Shown piece by piece: positions 16,560-25,268 of a stretch of DNA of 64,000 bases. The DNA is taken from assembly GCA_946555465.1 (NCBI GenBank), contig CAMNST010000001.1, forward strand, positions 290,541-354,540, written 5' to 3'. Both the position numbers and the translations under genes were made by a program. The first letter of the stretch is position 1. Each line of letters starts with the position of its first letter. Source of the stretch: an uncultured Clostridia bacterium (GTDB taxonomy: Bacteria > Bacillota > Clostridia > Oscillospirales > Acutalibacteraceae). Below the pieces are notes generated by a model. It did not search any database. It saw only the letters and a list, made by a program, of their open reading frames with translations, and was not told the origin of the DNA.

Positions 16560-17816
16560 ATGAAAAAATACACAGCATTATATAATACAATAAAAGATAA
16601 AATTATTGGCGGAGAATTGCAGAAGGGCGACAAAATACCTTCTGTAAGAAATACTGCCGAAATATATGATGTATCAATTACAACAGTCCAAAATGCCTAT
16701 TTTGACCTGTGTGCCGACGGATATGTAATCTCTAAAGAAAAAAGCGGATATTATGTTACAGATATCGGACAGATAAATCCAAAAGAAGAAGCGGCAGTTG
16801 AACAGGAAAAAACAGAATACGACCTGACCGGCGGAAAGGCCGATGAAGAAAGTTTTGATTTTAATTTATGGCAGAGATACATTAAAAGTGCATTGCGCCA
16901 GAAAGACAGACTGCTTTCCTACAGCAGTGCCAAGGGAGAATATGATTTAAGAAAAGCAATAGCACAGTATATTAAAGATAAAAGAAATGTTATAACATCT
17001 GCCGATAATATCATAATCGGTGCAGGTGTGCAGCCGCTGCTGCAGATTCTCTGTGTTCTGCTTGATAATAACAGCATTGTATCTTTTCCGGATAAAAGTT
17101 TTATTCAAGGTATGGGAATATTCTCAAGTCACGGTTTTGAAGTTCACACAAGAGACAAGAATGCCGATATAATTTATGTTTCGCCGTCGCATATGACAAG
17201 ATGGGGCGATGTTATGCCGATTAAAAGACGTCTTGAACTGGTTGAGCACTCGCAGAAAAACGGCGCTCTTGTAATTGAAGATGACTATGAAAATGAGTTT
17301 CTTTATAACAAAAAACCTACACCGTCGCTTTACACTCTCGGCAAGGGCAATGTTATATATATCAGTTCTTTTTCCGCAATGCTTCTGCCCGGAATAAGAA
17401 TCAGTTTTATGGTGCTAACAAAAGAACTAAAGGAAAAATTTGAAAAACAGAGTTTTTGTTTTGCCCAGACTGCAAGCAAAACCGAACAGATTGCACTCTG
17501 CAATTATATACGTGACGGACATATAAATTCGCAAACAAGAAAAATAAGGAGACTTTATACAGCAAAAACAAAACGCTTTGCAGAAATATTGCAAAACGAA
17601 ATTCCTCAGGCAGATATAAAACTCAGCGAAAACTTTCTGCAGATTATATTTGAACATCCTTTTAAAGGCGATGTTTCATCTTTTAAAGAAAGCAAAATTG
17701 ATGTTTTTATAGAAAAATATGAAGAAGAAAGAATAAAACTTATAATATCTCCGTCAGCAATACCTTCAGCCGGTCTTGAAAGTGCCGCAAAAAGGCTGAA
17801 AAAGGTATTTGGCTAA
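16560..17816 (+). CDS. MocR/PdxR-type GntR-aminotransferase regulator
   Basis: 418 residues. Residues 1-68: GntR winged helix (GGELQKGDKIPSVRNTAEIYDVS). Residues 90-418: fold-type I aminotransferase-like domain with IVSFPDKS, YVSPSHMTRWGDVMP and IEDDYENEF (Asp contact to the PLP pyridine). The position of the PLP-binding lysine in the usual SFSK..PG.R segment is Ala273 here (ISSFSAMLLPGIR), so PLP could not form the usual internal aldimine. Such proteins (PdxR) regulate PLP synthesis and salvage; the divergent B6 kinase/transporter operon fits this. Either it senses B6 non-covalently or belongs to a lysine-less subclass. AAGGTACAG ribosome site. Confidence 0.86.
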   Translation: MKKYTALYNTIKDKIIGGELQKGDKIPSVRNTAEIYDVSITTVQNAYFDLCADGYVISKEKSGYYVTDIGQINPKEEAAVEQEKTEYDLTGGKADEESFDFNLWQRYIKSALRQKDRLLSYSSAKGEYDLRKAIAQYIKDKRNVITSADNIIIGAGVQPLLQILCVLLDNNSIVSFPDKSFIQGMGIFSSHGFEVHTRDKNADIIYVSPSHMTRWGDVMPIKRRLELVEHSQKNGALVIEDDYENEFLYNKKPTPSLYTLGKGNVIYISSFSAMLLPGIRISFMVLTKELKEKFEKQSFCFAQTASKTEQIALCNYIRDGHINSQTRKIRRLYTAKTKRFAEILQNEIPQADIKLSENFLQIIFEHPFKGDVSSFKESKIDVFIEKYEEERIKLIISPSAIPSAGLESAAKRLKKVFG

Positions 17817-17866
17817 AGAAATTTTTTCTTGAAGTCCATTTTTTTGGACACCACGCTTTGGGCATA

Positions 17867-17894
17867 TTGAATTCAAAATAATCTCCTGTATAAT
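17867..17894 (+). promoter_or_regulatory. Promoter of the small membrane protein gene
   Basis: TTGAAT at 17867-17872, 16-base spacer, TATAAT at 17889-17894; about 40 bases before the start codon. Confidence 0.55.
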
Positions 17895-17935
17895 GAAATT
17901 GTAAGAAAAAAACAGCGAAAAAGGAGATTATTATT

Positions 17936-18166
17936 ATGAAAAAATCATTAAAACAATTCGTTTCAGGCTTAATTATCTGTATGGCAACACTGGTATTCGG
18001 CTTTGCAATTACAGCATTATCTTTCAATCTTTTTGATACATTAACATCAGGTCAAATGAAAGCACTTTTTGCTCTTGATGTGGCAAGTTTAATTACAGCA
18101 GGCGGACTTGCCTTTTTTCTGTCTGAAACAAAAAGAGAGAAAAAGGAGCAACAGAAACTGAAGTAA
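17936..18166 (+). CDS. Small two-helix membrane protein
   Basis: 76 residues of unknown function. Two predicted membrane helices (about 8-30, LIICMATLVFGFAITAL, and 44-62, LFALDVASLITAGGLAFFL) and a charged lysine/glutamate-rich tail (KREKKEQQKLK). No family recognised. Strong AAAAAGGAG ribosome site, own promoter and a following terminator, so it is a real single-gene unit with good coding style. Its role cannot be inferred from its neighbours. Confidence 0.72.
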   Translation: MKKSLKQFVSGLIICMATLVFGFAITALSFNLFDTLTSGQMKALFALDVASLITAGGLAFFLSETKREKKEQQKLK

Positions 18167-18200
18167 TACAATATTGCCCGATTGATATGATTTGTGATAT

Positions 18201-18238
18201 AATGCATTTGTTATTTCAGCAAATGCATTATTTTTTTC
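18201..18238 (+). terminator. Terminator after the small membrane protein
   Basis: Perfect 10-bp stem AATGCATTTG / CAAATGCATT followed by ATTTTTTTC. A TATAAT overlapping its start could also be a -10 element for the GH127 gene. Confidence 0.7.
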
Positions 18239-18248
18239 AGGTGATTTT

Positions 18249-20168
18249 ATGAACAGGAATTTATTTTCAAAACATATCAGCAATAACAGAGTCAAAATAA
18301 ATGACACTTTCTGGAACGAAAAAATTGAACTTGTGCGCAGTGAAGTTATATCTTATCAGTATCTCGCACTGCAGGATAAAATTGAAGGTGCCGAAAAAAG
18401 TTACTGCATCGAAAATTTTATTAAAGCAGCAAAAATTGTTAAAAGAATAAAAAACGGAGAAGAAGTACCGGTCTACCCTGCTGACAAATGGCAGTATGAT
18501 GAAAATAACAGCGATAAAAATGCCTTTCACGGATGGGTGTTTCAGGATTCCGATGTTTACAAATGGATTGAGGCTGCTGCATTCTCTCTTGAAAATCATT
18601 TCGATGAAGAATTGAAGAAGAAAGCAGATAAATTTATAGACATAATCTGCTGCGCACAACTTGAAAACGGTTATCTTGATACATTATATATTATAAATGA
18701 CCGTGAAAAGGTATTTACCAATCTTAAAGATTATCACGAATTATACTGTTTTGGTCATCTGGCAGAAGGTGCAGTTGCCTATTATAATGCAACCGGAGAA
18801 AGAAAACTGCTTGATGCCGCCTGCAGATTTGCCGATTTAATATGCAATACCTTTGGCAAAGATAAAAAACGGGGATACCCGGGTCACGAAATAGCAGAAA
18901 TGGCGCTTGTTAAACTTTATGATGTGACAGGCAAAAGCGAGTACCTTGAAACCGCAAAATTTTTTATTGATGAACGCGGAAAAAAGCCGTATTATTTTGA
19001 TATTGAACGCGGCAGAAAAACCGTAAACGATAATTATCATTACAATCAGGCTCACAAAGAACCAAGATATCAGAGTGAGGCAGTGGGTCACGCCGTTCGC
19101 GGTGTTTATCTCTACAGTGCAATGGCAGATATTTCAAAAATATACGGTGATGATGAATTATATTCTGCCTGCAGAAACATATGGAATAATATTGAAAATA
19201 AAAAGTTATATATAACAGGAGCAATCGGCTCAACTGTTGACGGAGAAGCCTTTTCATTTGATTATGATTTGCCGAATGATTTGGCTTATTGCGAAACCTG
19301 CGCATCTATCGGTCTTATCTTCTTTGCACAAAGAATGGCGGAAACAGAACCGGATTCAAAATATTTTAATGTTGCAGAAAGAGCATTATATAATACCGTT
19401 TTATCAGGAATGGCAGAAGACGGCAAATCATTTTTCTATGTTAATCCTTTGGAGGTGCTTCCTGAGGCATCTGAAAAAGATTCAAGAAAAAGGCATATCA
19501 AAACAGTAAGACAAAAATGGTTCTCCTGCGCCTGCTGCCCGCCAAATCTTGCAAGACTGATTTCTTCTGTGGGAAGTTATATTTTCAGCGAAAATGAAGA
19601 TACTGTTTATATCAATCAGTTTATATCCAGCGGCACCGAAACCGACAAAGCCGATATAAGCATAAAATCCGAATATCTTGAAAACGGCAAGGTAAGGGTA
19701 AAAGTGAACTGCAAAAAAAGTTTCAGCCTGGCAGTAAGAATACCGGAAAACAGTTATATAAAATCGTCGCATAAATTTGTATCGGAAAAAGGCTATGCTT
19801 ATTTTGATATTGATAAGAACTCAGAAATAGATTTACAGTTTGATATGGGCATAAAAATTATTAAATGTTCAAACAGAGTGCGTGCAAATATAGGTAAAGC
19901 AGCCATAATGAGAGGGCCTGTTGTTTACTGCCTTGAAGAGGCAGACAACGGAAAAAATCTGCATTTGCTCAGTCTTTGCAAAGAACCCGATTTTGAATAT
20001 AAAGACGGTTTTATTTTTGCGAACGGATTAAGGGAAAAAGCAGATGAAAATCTGTACAGCATATATAGTGAACCCCAAAAAGAAAAATGCAGACTTAAAT
20101 TTATTCCTTATTACAGATGGGCCAACCGCGGCGAAAACGAAATGACAGTATATATCAGGACAGAATAA
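18249..20168 (+). CDS. GH127 beta-L-arabinofuranosidase
   Basis: Intracellular or cell-associated glycosidase of family GH127 (formerly DUF1680), which removes terminal beta-L-arabinofuranose. 639 residues. The zinc-cysteine active site of HypBA1 can be mapped: Glu349 and Cys351 (YCETCASIG) and Cys429-Cys430 (SCACCPPN), the nucleophile lying in the last pair. N-terminal (alpha/alpha)6 barrel features: LENGYLDTLYI, KDYHELYCFGHLAEGAVAYY. C-terminal beta domains follow. No signal peptide, so cytoplasmic, acting on imported oligosaccharides. One base separates its stop from the MATE gene. Together with the araBAD operon 18 kb away it would feed L-arabinose catabolism. Start preceded by CAGGTGA. 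Confidence 0.92.
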   Translation: MNRNLFSKHISNNRVKINDTFWNEKIELVRSEVISYQYLALQDKIEGAEKSYCIENFIKAAKIVKRIKNGEEVPVYPADKWQYDENNSDKNAFHGWVFQDSDVYKWIEAAAFSLENHFDEELKKKADKFIDIICCAQLENGYLDTLYIINDREKVFTNLKDYHELYCFGHLAEGAVAYYNATGERKLLDAACRFADLICNTFGKDKKRGYPGHEIAEMALVKLYDVTGKSEYLETAKFFIDERGKKPYYFDIERGRKTVNDNYHYNQAHKEPRYQSEAVGHAVRGVYLYSAMADISKIYGDDELYSACRNIWNNIENKKLYITGAIGSTVDGEAFSFDYDLPNDLAYCETCASIGLIFFAQRMAETEPDSKYFNVAERALYNTVLSGMAEDGKSFFYVNPLEVLPEASEKDSRKRHIKTVRQKWFSCACCPPNLARLISSVGSYIFSENEDTVYINQFISSGTETDKADISIKSEYLENGKVRVKVNCKKSFSLAVRIPENSYIKSSHKFVSEKGYAYFDIDKNSEIDLQFDMGIKIIKCSNRVRANIGKAAIMRGPVVYCLEEADNGKNLHLLSLCKEPDFEYKDGFIFANGLREKADENLYSIYSEPQKEKCRLKFIPYYRWANRGENEMTVYIRTE

Positions 20169-20169
20169 A

Positions 20170-21525
20170 ATGAAAGAAAAATTTGAAAATAAGTTTGATA
20201 AAATGGCAAATGCGCCCATAAAAAAATTAATTGTATCACTTGCAGTTCCTACAATACTGACTATGCTTGTATCTGCAGTTTATAACATGGCAGACAGTTA
20301 TTTTGTAGGCAAAATAGATACTGCATCCGTTGCATCTATCGGAATCGTTTTTTCAATAATGACGCTTTTGCAGGCAATAGGATTTTTTCTCGGAAACGGA
20401 AGCGGTATAATGATAAGCACGCTGCTCGGAAAGAAAGATAAAAAAACGGCATCACACTATGCCAGCACTGCGTTTTACACTTCAATTATATGCGGAATCA
20501 TTCTTGCCCTATCAGGAATCTTTTTTTCAAAACAACTTGCACTGCTTTTGGGTGCAACCGATACAACCATAAATTCAGCATCAGGTTATCTTAAATATAT
20601 TCTTCTTGGTTCTCCCTTTATTTTAGGTTCTTTTGTTCTTAACAATCAACTGAGATATCAGGGCAGCGCAATTTATTCAATGGCCGGAATTATGAGCGGA
20701 AGTATTATCAATATTGCACTTGACCCTCTTTTTATTTTTACATTTGATATGGGTGTTAACGGGGCTGCAATAGCAACGGTTATCAGCCAGATTATCGGTT
20801 TTCTCATTCTTATTATGGGTACTTTCAAAAATGAAAATATAAGAATGAATCCAAAAAACATAAAACTGAGCAAAGAAATTTATCTTACAATTATAAAAAA
20901 CGGACTCCCCTCTCTTTCAAGACAAGGCGTTCAAACTGCCGCCAACATAAGTCTGAATTTTGCATGCGCACCGTTTGGTGACGCAATGATTGCCGGTATG
21001 AGCATTTTTAACAGAGTTATGTTTTTGGGACTTGCCGTTGTTATAGGGGTTGGACAGGGTTTTCAGCCGGTATGCTCATTTAACGACGGAGCAAAAAAAT
21101 ACAGCAGAGTTTATGACGGTTATAAATTTACATTCCTGCTTACAACTTGCATTATAACCGTTTTGTCAATAATAGGGTTTATTTTTGCACCTAATTTAAT
21201 TTCCGTTTTCAGAGATGACAGTGATGTTATTGCCGCAGGTGCAAAAGCACTGAGATATCAGTGCATTATAATGCCGGTTCTCGGTTACTGCACAACAACC
21301 AATATGCTTATGCAGTCGCTGAAACTGCCCCTTAAGGCAACCGTTCTTGCTCTTTCAAGGCAGGGAATATTTTATATTCCGCTTATTCTTCTACTTCCCC
21401 GTTTTATGAGCGAAACAGGAATAATGATTACAATGCCTATAGCAGATGCGCTGTCATTTATTCTTACTTTTATTCTCAGTACTTCAACAATAAAAAAACT
21501 GAAGCAGAAAGCAAAACAGAATTAA
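20170..21525 (+). CDS. MATE family efflux transporter
   Basis: 451 residues, about 12 membrane helices. Matches the bacterial MATE exporter pattern: KLIVSLAVPTILTMLVSAVYNMADSYFVGKI at the N-terminus and ALDPLFIFTFDMGVNGAAIATVISQ in helix 6-7. Exports cationic compounds or drugs with a Na+ or H+ gradient; substrate unknown. Starts one base after the GH127 stop and has only weak ribosome-site features, so translation is probably coupled to GH127. A strong terminator follows. Confidence 0.9.
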   Translation: MKEKFENKFDKMANAPIKKLIVSLAVPTILTMLVSAVYNMADSYFVGKIDTASVASIGIVFSIMTLLQAIGFFLGNGSGIMISTLLGKKDKKTASHYASTAFYTSIICGIILALSGIFFSKQLALLLGATDTTINSASGYLKYILLGSPFILGSFVLNNQLRYQGSAIYSMAGIMSGSIINIALDPLFIFTFDMGVNGAAIATVISQIIGFLILIMGTFKNENIRMNPKNIKLSKEIYLTIIKNGLPSLSRQGVQTAANISLNFACAPFGDAMIAGMSIFNRVMFLGLAVVIGVGQGFQPVCSFNDGAKKYSRVYDGYKFTFLLTTCIITVLSIIGFIFAPNLISVFRDDSDVIAAGAKALRYQCIIMPVLGYCTTTNMLMQSLKLPLKATVLALSRQGIFYIPLILLLPRFMSETGIMITMPIADALSFILTFILSTSTIKKLKQKAKQN

Positions 21526-21535
21526 TAATCATTTT

Positions 21536-21572
21536 AAGAGCAGTATGGATTATACTGCTCTTATTACTTGTT
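21536..21572 (+). terminator. Terminator of the GH127-MATE unit
   Basis: 11-bp perfect stem AAGAGCAGTAT / ATACTGCTCTT, then ATTACTTGTTT. Confidence 0.8.
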
Positions 21573-21597
21573 TATATCATTTGTAATAAATGTGTAA

Positions 21598-21660
21598 TTG
21601 ACATAATATTAATTGAATAATATAATATATGCATAATTAATTAACACCGTTAACTAATTA
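21598..21660 (+). promoter_or_regulatory. Promoter and operator of the sulfoquinovose operon
   Basis: TTGACA (21598-21603), 17 bases, TATAAT (21621-21626): a consensus promoter. Just downstream, at about +1 to +27, is a 27-base inverted repeat at 21634-21660: arms TAATTAATTAAC and GTTAACTAATTA (11 of 12 bases pair) around ACC. A repressor bound there would block initiation; the ROK regulator in the same operon is the obvious candidate. Confidence 0.7.
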
Positions 21661-21677
21661 GGAAGGGGTTATCACCA

Positions 21678-23675
21678 TTGCTGAAATTTGAAAACACGCA
21701 GACAGGTGCAAAAATATCTTATAACGGCAAAAAAATATTTTCCATAAAAAAAGGTGACTATCTTTGCACTCTCGGTAAAGGCAGAAATGACTACACAATG
21801 TGGCATGGCAGTTTCAAGATAAAAGAACATATATACTTCAAAAATAACTTTATTGTAAAAAATATTGAAACTGATGACAATAAAATCTTTATAAACAGTT
21901 CGGATATACAGTTTATTATTGAAAAAGAAAATGATAGCAGATTGAAATTTACTCCGATTGTTTCTGAAGAATACAATCGTCTCTGGATAAAAATCCCTTC
22001 TGCAGAAGATGAGTATGTTTACGGATGCGGAGAAACATTTACGGAATTTAATTTACGCGGAAAAAAGGTAAATATTTGGGTTGCGGAACATATTAATGCG
22101 ATGCAGACTGCAAAAAAAATTGTCAGCCGGGTCTTTGGTGTAAAAAATACAACAAAAAAACAGAAATTTTCAAATTACGAAACATATTATGCCGAACCGA
22201 CTTTTTTAAGTTCTGAAAAATATTATTTTCACAGTGAAACCACCGCAAGATCTGAATTTGATTTTACTGATAAAAAATATCATTACATAAAAACAGACAG
22301 CATATCGCCTTTCTATATCGGATTCGGAAATAATTTCAGTGAAGTTCTTATGGATATGACCGATTTGCTTGGCAGGCAGCCTGCCCTGCCCGACTGGGTA
22401 TTTGACGGAGCAATTCTCGGCATTCAGGGCGGAACCGATATAATGATTAAAAAAATTGACGAATGTATAAAAGCAGACAGTAAAATATGCGGTGTATGGA
22501 TTCAGGACTGGGAAGGAAGGCGCGTTACCGCAGTAGGAAAACAACTTCAATGGAACTGGCAGTGGGATAAAGAACTTTATCCTGATTTGGATAAAAAAAT
22601 AGCAGAACTTAACAGTATGGGTATTAAAGTTCTGGGTTATATCAATCCGTTTCTTGCTGTTGAAAAACCTTTATATGAAGAAGCACACAAAAACGGATAC
22701 TGTGTAAAAGATCAAAACGGTAACGACTATTATGTTAAAATAACAACTTTCCCTGCGGCAATGGTTGATTTAACGAACCCCGATGCATATGATTGGTTAA
22801 AAAATATTATAAAAACAAATATGATTGATTTTGGTTTTTCAGGATGGATGGCAGATTTCGGCGAATATCTTCCGACGGACAGTGTTTTATTCAGCGGCGA
22901 AAATCCGGAAACCATTCATAACACATGGCCGGCAAGATGGGCAAAACTTAACAGAGAAGCAGTTGAGGAAAGCGGAAAACTCGGTGAAATCATGTTTTTC
23001 ACACGTGCAGGATTCACCGAAACCAAAAGATATTCAACAATGATGTGGAACGGTGATAATCACGTTGATTACTCTATAGACTTCGGTCTGCCAAGTGTTA
23101 TTCCCGCCTCATTGTCGCTTACATGCTGCGGTTTCGGACTTTCCCATTCAGACATAGGAGGCTATACAACATTCCTCAATCTGAAGAGAAGTGATGAACT
23201 TTTTATGCGATGGTGTGAAATGAATGCATTTACACCTTTACTGCGGGGTCACGAAGGACTTAATCCTGATGCAAACGCACAGTTTGATTATAACAATATC
23301 GTTCTTAAGCATCACGCCAGAATGAGCCGAATTCATTCTGCATTGAAAACGTATTTAAAAAAATATTCAGATGAAAATTCAAAAACGGGTATCGGCATGA
23401 TAAGACCTTTATTTTTCCATTATGAAAGCAAAAGGGATTTTGAAGAAACATATGAATACCTTCTTGGAAGAGATTTACTTGTTGCACCGGTATTGACAGC
23501 CGACACGCAGACGAGAAAAGTTTATCTGCCTGACGATGATTGGGTTCATTTATGGAGCGAAAACGAATATAGGGGCGGAACGTATGAAATAAAGGCACCG
23601 CTTGGTGCTCCGCCTGTGTTTATCAGAAAAAAATCCGAATACTTTGAACTTCTTTCGGATATTAAAAATATATAA
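21678..23675 (+). CDS. GH31 alpha-sulfoquinovosidase (YihQ-like)
   Basis: Releases sulfoquinovose from its glycerol or other alpha-glycosides. 665 residues, close to E. coli YihQ (678), and alignable without gaps through the core: nucleophile Asp393 (GWMADFGEYLPTDS, YihQ Asp405), acid/base Asp460 (MMWNGDNHVDYS, YihQ Asp472), Trp292 (YihQ Trp304) and the Tyr of SDIGGYTT (YihQ Tyr508). The glutamines of LGIQGGT and IQDWEG also match. The sulfonate-binding Arg301 of YihQ is Gln289 here, which is unusual. No signal peptide, so cytoplasmic. TTG start with GGAAGGGG 9 bases upstream. First gene of the operon; YihQ residue numbers are recalled, not looked up. Confidence 0.88.
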   Translation: MLKFENTQTGAKISYNGKKIFSIKKGDYLCTLGKGRNDYTMWHGSFKIKEHIYFKNNFIVKNIETDDNKIFINSSDIQFIIEKENDSRLKFTPIVSEEYNRLWIKIPSAEDEYVYGCGETFTEFNLRGKKVNIWVAEHINAMQTAKKIVSRVFGVKNTTKKQKFSNYETYYAEPTFLSSEKYYFHSETTARSEFDFTDKKYHYIKTDSISPFYIGFGNNFSEVLMDMTDLLGRQPALPDWVFDGAILGIQGGTDIMIKKIDECIKADSKICGVWIQDWEGRRVTAVGKQLQWNWQWDKELYPDLDKKIAELNSMGIKVLGYINPFLAVEKPLYEEAHKNGYCVKDQNGNDYYVKITTFPAAMVDLTNPDAYDWLKNIIKTNMIDFGFSGWMADFGEYLPTDSVLFSGENPETIHNTWPARWAKLNREAVEESGKLGEIMFFTRAGFTETKRYSTMMWNGDNHVDYSIDFGLPSVIPASLSLTCCGFGLSHSDIGGYTTFLNLKRSDELFMRWCEMNAFTPLLRGHEGLNPDANAQFDYNNIVLKHHARMSRIHSALKTYLKKYSDENSKTGIGMIRPLFFHYESKRDFEETYEYLLGRDLLVAPVLTADTQTRKVYLPDDDWVHLWSENEYRGGTYEIKAPLGAPPVFIRKKSEYFELLSDIKNI

Positions 23676-23691
23676 AATTGGGGAGGCAAAA

Positions 23692-24381
23692 ATGAAGTAC
23701 TTTTTAGACAGTGCAAAAATTGATGAAATCAGGGAAGCATATGACACTTTCGGAATTGACGGTGTTACAACAAATCCAAATCATATTATGAATTCAGGAA
23801 AACCGTTTTACACGGTAATCGGCGAACTCGCTGATTTTGTAAAAGAAAAAAATATTGAAGGTTGGGAAAAATTCCCTGTTTCCGTAGAAATAAACCCTCA
23901 TCTTGACGATGCAGACGAAATGATTGAAATGGGAACAAAAATAGCAGCAATGATTCCTAACTTTGTTATAAAAATCCCCTGTACTCATGCAGGAATAACA
24001 GCAGCAAAACGCCTTGAAGAAAAAGGAGTAAGAACAAATCTTACACTTGTTTTCACTCCTTCACAGGCACTTATTGCGGCAAAAAACAATTCTCTTTTTG
24101 TTTCTCCGTTTATCGGCTGGAAAGAAAACAGCGGTGAAGACTGTGCGCAGTATATACAGGATATTGTAACAATTTACGAAAATTACGGCTTCATTGGAAA
24201 AACGCAGATTATCTGCGCAGCAGTAAGAACAGGAAAACAGTTTGTTGACTGCGCTGTTGCAGGTGCAGACATTGTTACCGCCGCACTTCAGGTATTCAAA
24301 GACAGTTTTTATCATCCATTCACTGATTACGGTCTTAGTAAATTCCAATCAGCATGGGACAACACAGTTACAGAAGAATAA
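23692..24381 (+). CDS. sftT: Sulfofructose transaldolase (SftT-like)
   Basis: Class I aldolase of the small transaldolase/fructose-6-phosphate aldolase family, 229 residues. Schiff-base Lys94 (NFVIKIPCT), Asp6 (FLDSAKID) and the GVTTNPNHI segment are clear. In the transaldolase type of sulfoglycolysis, this enzyme moves the glycerone part of 6-deoxy-6-sulfofructose onto glyceraldehyde 3-phosphate (giving fructose 6-phosphate) and frees sulfolactaldehyde. The assignment over ordinary TalC/FSA rests on its place between a sulfoquinovosidase and a sulfolactaldehyde reductase-like gene. Start at 23692 (GGGGAGG upstream); the ORF extends into the GH31 gene without a ribosome site. Possible alternative: housekeeping transaldolase. 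Confidence 0.83.
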   Translation: MKYFLDSAKIDEIREAYDTFGIDGVTTNPNHIMNSGKPFYTVIGELADFVKEKNIEGWEKFPVSVEINPHLDDADEMIEMGTKIAAMIPNFVIKIPCTHAGITAAKRLEEKGVRTNLTLVFTPSQALIAAKNNSLFVSPFIGWKENSGEDCAQYIQDIVTIYENYGFIGKTQIICAAVRTGKQFVDCAVAGADIVTAALQVFKDSFYHPFTDYGLSKFQSAWDNTVTEE

Positions 24382-24401
24382 TAAACAAGGTTGGTATTAA
24401 A

Positions 24402-25268
24402 ATGAAAATCGGATTTATAGGACTTGGCATTATGGGTGAATCCATGTGCGAAAACATTGTAAAAAAACATGATGACAAAGTATATGTTAATGATTTGAAT
24501 AGAGAACAGGTTAAAAAACTTGAAAAAATCGGTGCTGTTGCCTGTCAGAGCAACATTGAAGTTGCCGATAAGGCTGATATCATAATAACAATGGTACCAA
24601 AGTCAGAACACGTCAAATCGGTTTACGAAGAAATATCAGACAAAATACACGAAGGTATGATCTGTATTGATATGAGTACAATCGACCCTTCGGTTTCTGT
24701 TGAAGTTTCGCAGATGATTAAGGCGAAGGGTGCACAGTTTGCTGACGCACCTGTTGTTAAATCAAAACCTGCCGCCATTAATGCAACTCTCGGTATTCTT
24801 GTCGGATGTGATGAGGAACTCTTCCCTGTTATAGAACCGGTGTTGAAATATATGGGATGTAATGTAATACGTATGGGTGAAAACGGCAAAGGTCTTGTTA
24901 TGAAAATATGCCATAACACACTTTGTGCGGAAATACAGAACGGGGTAAACGAAACGCTCACCCTTGCACAGAAAATGGGCATATCCATTGAAGATTATCA
25001 CACAGCAATCGCATACGGCGGAGCACAGTGTTTTTATCTTGATGCCCAGTGGCAAAATCTAAAAAATGAAAACTGGACAACTGCATTTTCTCTTGAAAAC
25101 GAGCATAAAGATTTAGGAATATGCCAGAGACTCTCTGCACAGCAGAACTATCCTATGCCGGGAATGGAACACGCAAAAACGATTTACGATAAAGGTATAA
25201 AACTCGGAATCGGCAAAGAAGACTGGCGTTCAACTCTGAAAATAGTCAGAGGCGATTATGATGATTGA
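24402..25268 (+). CDS. Sulfolactaldehyde reductase (beta-hydroxyacid dehydrogenase family)
   Basis: NAD(P)H-dependent reductase predicted to turn 3-sulfolactaldehyde into 2,3-dihydroxypropane-1-sulfonate, 288 residues. N-terminal Rossmann motif GFIGLGIMGE; catalytic lysine in GLVMKICHNT; C-terminal all-helical domain with AFSLENEHKDLGICQ, matching YihU's 'HKDLGIA'. The usual substrate motif DAPVSGG is DAPVVKSKPAA here; YihU likewise departs from it (DVPVGRTSAN), fitting a sulfonate substrate. AAGGTTGG ribosome site. Overlaps the DUF4867 gene by a few bases. It predicts a fermentative pathway that excretes the sulfonate rather than oxidising it. Family certain, substrate inferred from context. 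Confidence 0.84.
   Translation: MKIGFIGLGIMGESMCENIVKKHDDKVYVNDLNREQVKKLEKIGAVACQSNIEVADKADIIITMVPKSEHVKSVYEEISDKIHEGMICIDMSTIDPSVSVEVSQMIKAKGAQFADAPVVKSKPAAINATLGILVGCDEELFPVIEPVLKYMGCNVIRMGENGKGLVMKICHNTLCAEIQNGVNETLTLAQKMGISIEDYHTAIAYGGAQCFYLDAQWQNLKNENWTTAFSLENEHKDLGICQRLSAQQNYPMPGMEHAKTIYDKGIKLGIGKEDWRSTLKIVRGDYDD

Noticed and set aside
17830..17855. GTCCA(T7)TGGAC hairpin after the MocR gene
   Set aside because: Not followed by a T-run and not positioned as a terminator; short stem.
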